This document shows positions 63,183-64,000 of a stretch of 64,000 nucleotides of DNA, in pieces. The notes beneath the pieces are model-generated. The model was not told where the DNA came from, did not search any database, and worked only from the letters and a program-made list of their open reading frames with translations. The DNA is taken from contig JAMWFC010000049.1 in the NCBI GenBank assembly GCA_027475525.1, forward strand, positions 3,642,947 through 3,706,946, given 5' to 3'. Every line of letters begins with the position of its first letter. The stretch's first letter is position 1. A program made the position numbers and the translations under genes. This DNA is from Macrolepiota albuminosa (lineage: Eukaryota; Basidiomycota; Agaricomycetes; Agaricales; Agaricaceae).

Positions 63183-64000
63183 TTTTTTTGAATCTGCCAG
63201 CTAGGATCTATTGCCTAGCATCTGACATCAGTCGCTGAGTTTGTTGACAGAACTCCATCAGCTTCTCGAGCTTCTTGCACAGCCACACCATGCAAATTTC
63301 AAACAGGAAATCAATAAGTAATATCATACCTGCAGTTTCCACTGACAGTGGGTGGAATGCCCATGACCTACGGGGAGACCCAGCAGACACTCAGGATGTG
63401 CCAGCCAGCGTCCAATGCAGGTCAGTCAAGACCCAAGGCTTGAGACCGAGGTCAGAGTGCTGACCTGTCTGGAAATGAAAGTGAGGCCCGGAGAGCTGAG
63501 AGCTCACAATAGGATGGTCAGCAATAGCTATGGGACAAAATGCCAGAGGGATTAACTCCCTCAGTTACACAGCTGCCAGGAGGACTGCGATGGTCCAGCC
63601 AGCTAGCCTCAAAAGGGCCCCCCAATGAAGGCCAACAGTCAGCAGGCACCCAGGGCATCCCAGGAGATACTGAGTTGTCAGTACAGACTGGGGGAACTAT
63701 TCCCCCAAGCCAGAGTAGGCGGACCAGGCAGGCCACATCAGGTTCAATGCCCTCCAGGATAGCAGAAGCCTGCATAGAGGAGGTACCGGAGGAGGCTGCA
63801 AGTCCTAAAGTAGCCTATGTGGAAAACTGCTTTCTGCACACACTAGCAGTGAAGGAAGTGCCAGAGGTTGCAGAGCTCCTGGAGGAGGTGATTGAGTTGT
63901 TGAGTGACAACAATGCTGGAGCAGAGGAGCAGCAGTTGAAAACTGCGTATACCGTGCACTTGCGGGTATTCTGGGATTTACACCCAGAGATGATGAAATA
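63183..64000 (+). pseudogene. Gypsy G gag N-terminal region, runs off the window
   Basis: + strand frames weakly follow Gypsy A Gag: DTQDVPA..QCRSVKTQ compares with DAGDLPVLQAVKTQ, and YTVHLRVFWDLHPEMMK with LSIQLQLVLDRYPAVVKE. The frame opening at about 63770 has an acidic stretch (EVAELLEEVIELLSDNN). Stops separate the pieces, so this copy is decayed unless introns are invoked. It belongs to the same lineage as Gypsy E. Confidence 0.55.

Overview
This window looks like part of a basidiomycete (probably Agaricomycete) genome. The evidence is one spliced host-type membrane-protein gene with 49-61 nt GT-AG introns, chromodomain Ty3/Gypsy elements, Ty1/Copia elements, and two tyrosine-recombinase (DIRS/Ngaro-like) retroelements. 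No rRNA, tRNA, CRISPR or bacterial-type operon was seen. At least 80% of the window is retrotransposon sequence, much of it nested. The species cannot be named from the sequence.

Layout. 1-1261: remnant of a + strand Gypsy Gag-protease and a solo LTR (family LTR-1). 1547-17775: Gypsy C, a decayed - strand chromovirus, split by Gypsy A (2261-13600, TSD GCTTC). Gypsy A is a nearly complete 11.3 kb element with Gag-PR, RT-RNaseH-IN-chromodomain and a 962-codon extra ORF between pol and the 3' LTR. 17776-21898: decayed DIRS-like element. 21960-23048: Gypsy D pol fragment. 23049-24519: nothing recognised. 24520-25298: repeat R2. 25323-25778: LTR-1. 25779-35180: a three-level Copia nest, with Copia-1 (28319-33273, TSD CATGT, intact ORF) inside Copia-2 (27730-34346, TSD GTGAC, gag only) inside Copia-3. 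35476-35994: solo LTR-1. 36230-36977: Copia remnant. 37043-40560: the only gene-like island, with a 7-TM membrane protein, a possible transporter exon and a short hypothetical ORF. 40560-41560: possible LINE remnant. 41585-53572: Gypsy B, a decayed sister of Gypsy A carrying a solo LTR-1, an R2 copy and a 100-N assembly gap. 53573-56598: Ngaro-like element with a solo Copia-type LTR inside. 56599-58699: Gypsy E Gag-PR-pol remnant (+). 59458-60210: Copia RT and LTR remnant. 60223-62960: Gypsy F (-) with its LTR-1 3' LTR. 62965-64000: LTR and gag start of another + strand Gypsy running off the window.

How the parts work together. The A/B/E Gypsy lineage appears to make Gag-PR as one product. 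RT-RNaseH-IN would then be reached by reading through a single in-frame UGA in the context UGA-CUA-GAU-GG, which is kept in all three copies. In A and B a third, same-strand ORF lies where an env gene would lie, just downstream of a pyrimidine-rich CAG that looks like a splice acceptor. In the older copies nearly every premature stop fits a C-to-T (or G-to-A) transition, most often CGA to TGA, as expected from methylation-driven or RIP-like decay.
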